Shown here in pieces: positions 21,548 through 24,147 of a stretch of 24,147 nt of DNA. The stretch spans positions 1 through 24,147 of the forward strand of contig CAOJFR010000015.1 of the NCBI GenBank assembly GCA_948434855.1, in the 5' to 3' direction. Numbering within the stretch: position 1 is the stretch's first letter; each line of letters opens with the position of its first letter. Made by a program: the position numbers and the translations under genes. Below the pieces are notes generated by a model. It was not told the DNA's origin, did no database searches, and saw only the letters and a program-made list of their open reading frames with translations. Source of the DNA: an uncultured Clostridia bacterium (lineage in GTDB: Bacteria; Bacillota; Clostridia; Christensenellales; UBA1242).

Positions 21548-22318
21548 ATGTCAAATAAGGTTGTAATTTGTGGGATAGATACTTCCACCCTACCAAAGTG
21601 CACAAACGAAGAATTAACCAAGCTTATGGAAAGAGTAAAATCTGGCGACAAAGATGCCAGAGAAGAATTTGTAATATATAATATGCGTCTTGTTCTATCA
21701 ATCGTTAAAAGGTTTTCCGGAAACAAAAATAATGCAGACGACATTTTTCAAGTCGGCGTCATAGGGCTTCTTAAGTCCATAGACAACTTTGACACAAGCA
21801 TTGGAGTAAAGTTTTCAACTTATGCCGTGCCAATGATTATTGGAGAGATTCGCAAGTTCCTAAGAGATAGCAGTAGCATAAAGGTAACAAGAAGCATAAG
21901 AGATATTGCATATAAGGCACTTCAGGCAAAAGAGCGAATATTAAACACAACAAGTTCCGAGCCCACAATAGAAGAAATTGCCAAAGAAACAGGGCTTTCA
22001 GAAAAACAAATAGCTGAGGCAATGGATGCAATCAGCGAACCTGTTTCATTATACGACACAGTGTTTCATGATGATGGCGATTCAATGCTAATCATGGATC
22101 AAATTAAAGATGACTCTTCCGATGACAAAATTATTGAGCGAACAATCTTAAAACAAGCATTAAAAAAACTTGGAAAAAGAGAACAACAAATTCTGTTTTT
22201 AAGATATTTTTCAGGAAAAACCCAAATGGAAATTTCAAATATAATTGGAATCAGCCAAGCTCAAGTTTCCCGCCTTGAAAAAGATGCCTTAAAAGAAATT
22301 AAAGAAAGTGTTAATTAA
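21548..22318 (+). CDS. sigG: RNA polymerase sigma-G factor (late forespore)
   Basis: 256 residues; GAGGAG 4 nt before the ATG. Sigma-G directs late forespore genes. The N-terminus KVVICGIDTSTLP is the sigma-G signature. Regions follow in order: 2 (about 36-110, NMRLVLSIVKRFSGNKNNADDIFQVGVIGLLKSIDNFD, FSTYAVPMIIGEIRKFLRD), 3 (about 120-190), 4 (KTQMEISNIIGISQAQVSRLEKDALKEI). High similarity across the length to B. subtilis SigG. The gene is on the plus strand, convergent with sigE; in B. subtilis they are in tandem. Confidence 0.95.
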   Translation: MSNKVVICGIDTSTLPKCTNEELTKLMERVKSGDKDAREEFVIYNMRLVLSIVKRFSGNKNNADDIFQVGVIGLLKSIDNFDTSIGVKFSTYAVPMIIGEIRKFLRDSSSIKVTRSIRDIAYKALQAKERILNTTSSEPTIEEIAKETGLSEKQIAEAMDAISEPVSLYDTVFHDDGDSMLIMDQIKDDSSDDKIIERTILKQALKKLGKREQQILFLRYFSGKTQMEISNIIGISQAQVSRLEKDALKEIKESVN

Positions 22319-22363
22319 AAAAACGCAAAATTAAGCTTAAAAGTGCTAAATTTTGCGTTTTTT
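22317..22363. terminator. Shared terminator of convergent sigG and sigE
   Basis: aaaaaacgcaaaatt (22318-22332) pairs with aattttgcgtttttt (22349-22363) around a 16-nt loop. T-runs on both strands serve both genes. Confidence 0.85.
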
Positions 22364-22385
22364 ATTGTTATTAAACATATTTTTA

Positions 22386-23084
22386 TTAAGCAAGCTTCAA
22401 AATTTCAATTTTCATTTTGTCCAAAATCTTTTTTTCAATCCTAGAAATATAAGACTGAGAAATATCAAAATAATCAGCAACTTGTTTTTGCGTCATTTCT
22501 TCGCCGCCAGAAAGCCCATATCTCATACACATAATCTCTTTTTCTTTCTGAGTTAAATTATTAAGAACTTCCATAAGGTTAGATCTTTCATCTTCCTTAT
22601 CCATATTTTTTGAAACCTCATTAGGGTCACCAGAAATAATATCTCCAATGCAAAGTTCATTTCCCTCAGAATCAGTGTTAAGTGGCTCATCCAAAGACAC
22701 TTCTCTTCTAAGCTTACTCGTCTTTCTAAGATGCATCAAAATTTCATTTTCAATACATCTAGAAGCATAGGTTGCCATCTTAATTTTCTTTTCATTGTCA
22801 AACGAGCCCACAGCTTTAATAAGCCCAATAGTTCCAATGCTAATAAGGTCTTCAATGTTCACGCCAGTGTTGTCAAACTTTTGTGCGGTATAAACAACAA
22901 GTCTAAGATTTCTTTCAATAAGCTCATTTCTGGCTTGCTCCGAGCCATCTTTCATTTCATTAACAAGTTCATATTCTCTGTCAGCGTCAAGTTTTTCAGG
23001 CAAAATTTCATTGCCGTTAGCAATATAATAAATGCTTCCAAAGTTAATCTTTCTTTTGAAAAAGCTTAATAAAAATTTAAACAT
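22386..23084 (-). CDS. sigE: RNA polymerase sigma-E factor, pro-form (mother cell)
   Basis: 232 residues; AAGGAG 6 nt before the ATG. Sigma-E is made as an inactive pro-protein and cut by SpoIIGA. The pro-sequence is short: MFKFLLSFFKRKINFGSI, with the processing region YYIANGNEILP similar to YYIGGSE of B. subtilis. Regions follow in order: 2 (NLRLVVYTAQKFDNTGVNIEDLISIGTIGLIKAVGSFD, KMATYASRCIENEILMHLRK) and 4 (TQKQVADYFDISQSYISRIEKKIL). It directs mother-cell genes, very probably including spoIVA and spoIIP here. It follows spoIIGA by 9 nt in one operon. Confidence 0.96.
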   Translation of the reverse strand: MFKFLLSFFKRKINFGSIYYIANGNEILPEKLDADREYELVNEMKDGSEQARNELIERNLRLVVYTAQKFDNTGVNIEDLISIGTIGLIKAVGSFDNEKKIKMATYASRCIENEILMHLRKTSKLRREVSLDEPLNTDSEGNELCIGDIISGDPNEVSKNMDKEDERSNLMEVLNNLTQKEKEIMCMRYGLSGGEEMTQKQVADYFDISQSYISRIEKKILDKMKIEILKLA

Positions 23085-23093
23085 ATTTTCTCC

Positions 23094-23936
23094 TTACAAA
23101 AAATCTCTATGAAGCAAACAATCATAATCCTTGTCTTCCGTAAGGTTTTCGCATACAATTCCAAGCACGCATTCTTTTTCTTCTTCTTTGCCATTTTTTA
23201 AAATCTTAACTGCACCAATATCCGAAATAGGCATTCTCCCTTTAGCCCCGCCCACAGAAACATATTCAAGTTCATGCGAAATGTTTAATCCAAAATATTT
23301 TTCAGACCTAATCATATCGCATTCGCCCTCAGTTAAATATTTTTTAATCACCGCAAGAGGAACAATAATAACAGGCTTTTTGGTTTTTGTGTCACAAAGC
23401 GAGTTTCCGGAATCAATCAAACCTGTAATTTCTATATGCCTTCCAAATAAAGAAAATGACACTTTTGTTAAAAAACTATTAAACTTTTTCTTTTTAGACA
23501 AATATCCAAATAATTTTATAAGCATAAAGTTGTAAAATACCAGCCCAATAATAACCACGCAGTCATAAAAAACCTTCATTTGTTTTTTAAAAATGCTTAA
23601 AAATATCGCCCTGGCATACAGCACAAATAAATAACCAAAACCAAAAACCGAAAGCATAATACTAATGCTGCTTGCAAAAATAATCAGTATGCGCTTAAAG
23701 TTAAACTTGTCGCAAATAAAAATGCTAATAAAAAGATAGAAACAAAGTTTCATTAAAAAATAAAAACCAAACCAAAGCTCACAAAACACAAAAATCAGCT
23801 GAGGGATAGTGCTAAATAAACTCAGCATACAAAATTCCAGCTTGCCAGTTTTAAGTTCAAAAAGCCTGCAAATAATATAAATAACTGAAAAGTCCAGCAC
23901 CAAAGCTGATATAAAAAATGAAAGATAATATTCCAT
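23094..23936 (-). CDS. spoIIGA: Sigma-E processing aspartic peptidase SpoIIGA
   Basis: 280 residues (about 309 in B. subtilis). Five hydrophobic helices (about 3-23, 36-53, 56-75, 81-106, 124-145) are followed by a C-terminal aspartic-protease-like domain with the catalytic GLIDSGNSL (Asp175). Conserved NSLCDTKTKKPVIIVP and YVSVGGAKGRMP strands follow. It is a membrane protease in the mother-cell face of the septum that cuts pro-sigma-E, encoded next in the operon. The protein ends DCLLHRDFL, like the C-terminus of the family. Start chosen at the only in-frame ATG near the promoter. Confidence 0.93.
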   Translation of the reverse strand: MEYYLSFFISALVLDFSVIYIICRLFELKTGKLEFCMLSLFSTIPQLIFVFCELWFGFYFLMKLCFYLFISIFICDKFNFKRILIIFASSISIMLSVFGFGYLFVLYARAIFLSIFKKQMKVFYDCVVIIGLVFYNFMLIKLFGYLSKKKKFNSFLTKVSFSLFGRHIEITGLIDSGNSLCDTKTKKPVIIVPLAVIKKYLTEGECDMIRSEKYFGLNISHELEYVSVGGAKGRMPISDIGAVKILKNGKEEEKECVLGIVCENLTEDKDYDCLLHRDFL

Positions 23937-23942
23937 AATTAA

Positions 23943-23948
23943 ATTTTA
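23943..23948 (-). promoter_or_regulatory. -10 box abutting the spoIIGA start
   Basis: On the minus strand TAAAAT lies 6 nt before the ATG at 23936. No convincing -35 at 17 bp. No ribosome binding site near. A leaderless start is possible; activation by a bound regulator would explain a poor -35. Confidence 0.35.
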
Positions 23949-24029
23949 ACCTAAGGGTGCTCAAAACAAGAAAAACAATAATGTTTAATTATTAAAATAA
24001 AAATCGTAAAACTACATATTTTGTCAAGA

Positions 24030-24054
24030 AAAAAAAGATGGCTTCCCCGCCATC
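24030..24054 (-). terminator. Terminator of a gene outside the window
   Basis: gatggc (24037-24042) pairs with gccatc (24049-24054) around ttcccc. On the minus strand at least seven T follow, so it ends a minus-strand gene lying beyond 24147. Confidence 0.7.
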
Positions 24055-24083
24055 AATTTTTATATTTTCCTTTTTCTTTTCAA

Positions 24084-24147
24084 TGTCATCCTGACCCTAA
24101 CGAGAGATCCATTCCTTACATTCATTGTCATCCTGAGCTTGCCGAAG
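24084..24147. repeat. TGTCATCCTGA intergenic repeat, cut by the window edge
   Basis: tgtcatcctga occurs at 24084-24094 and 24126-24136, 42 bp apart, the second followed by gcttgccgaag. From memory, TGTCATCCTGAGC-type motifs are common repeated elements in intergenic DNA of gut and environmental bacteria. No reading frame is present. Confidence 0.55.

Overview
The window is AT-rich Bacillota (Firmicutes) chromosome, most likely a spore-forming, uncultured Clostridia-type bacterium. Support comes from sporulation genes (spoIIGA, sigE, sigG, spoIVA, spoIIP, a YlmC/YmxH gene), strong AGGAG ribosome binding sites, TTGACA/TATAAT promoters and many short hairpin-plus-T terminators. I cannot name a genus from the sequence alone.

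Left edge (1 to about 1200): a visibly more GC-rich segment carries the end of a small sigma-70 region-4-like gene of the kind found on integrative and conjugative elements. About 850 bp without a credible gene follow. They hold two direct repeats 90 bp apart, two GC-rich hairpins, a strong terminator and two perfect tandem copies of a 139-bp unit. Each unit ends in a 21-bp sequence that matches the 3' end of a tRNA-Leu (T-loop C56 to CCA). This looks like the edge of an integrated element with two tRNA-derived attachment scars.

Middle (1200-11100): metabolic and accessory genes in short units separated by terminators. They are an alpha/beta hydrolase, a ketopantoate-reductase-family protein, an HD-domain phosphohydrolase, a membrane protein, guaA, two small unknown genes (one a lipoprotein), a histidine phosphatase coupled to an amidohydrolase-fold protein that has lost its metal ligands, and a membrane-anchored GH18 chitinase-like protein.

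Right (11100-24147): core and sporulation genes, mostly on the minus strand. spoIVA is followed upstream by a der-plsY-SHOCT operon; gpsA, often found here in relatives, is absent. Next come a DUF1614-like membrane protein with spoIIP, then feoA-feoB with an RluA-type pseudouridine synthase overlapping feoB, then nrdR, the YlmC/YmxH gene, sigG, sigE and spoIIGA. SpoIIGA processes pro-sigma-E, sigma-E directs mother-cell genes such as spoIVA and spoIIP, and sigma-G is the late forespore factor. sigG is convergent to spoIIGA-sigE rather than co-directional as in Bacillus subtilis. The right edge holds a terminator for a gene outside the window and the start of a TGTCATCCTGA intergenic repeat.

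I see no CRISPR array, complete tRNA or rRNA, transposase, integrase or recognisable defence system. The best candidates for something unusual are the tRNA-Leu scar array, the degenerate amidohydrolase, the FeoB G4 substitution, the inverted sigG, and several promoters placed so that transcription would start at or next to the start codon.
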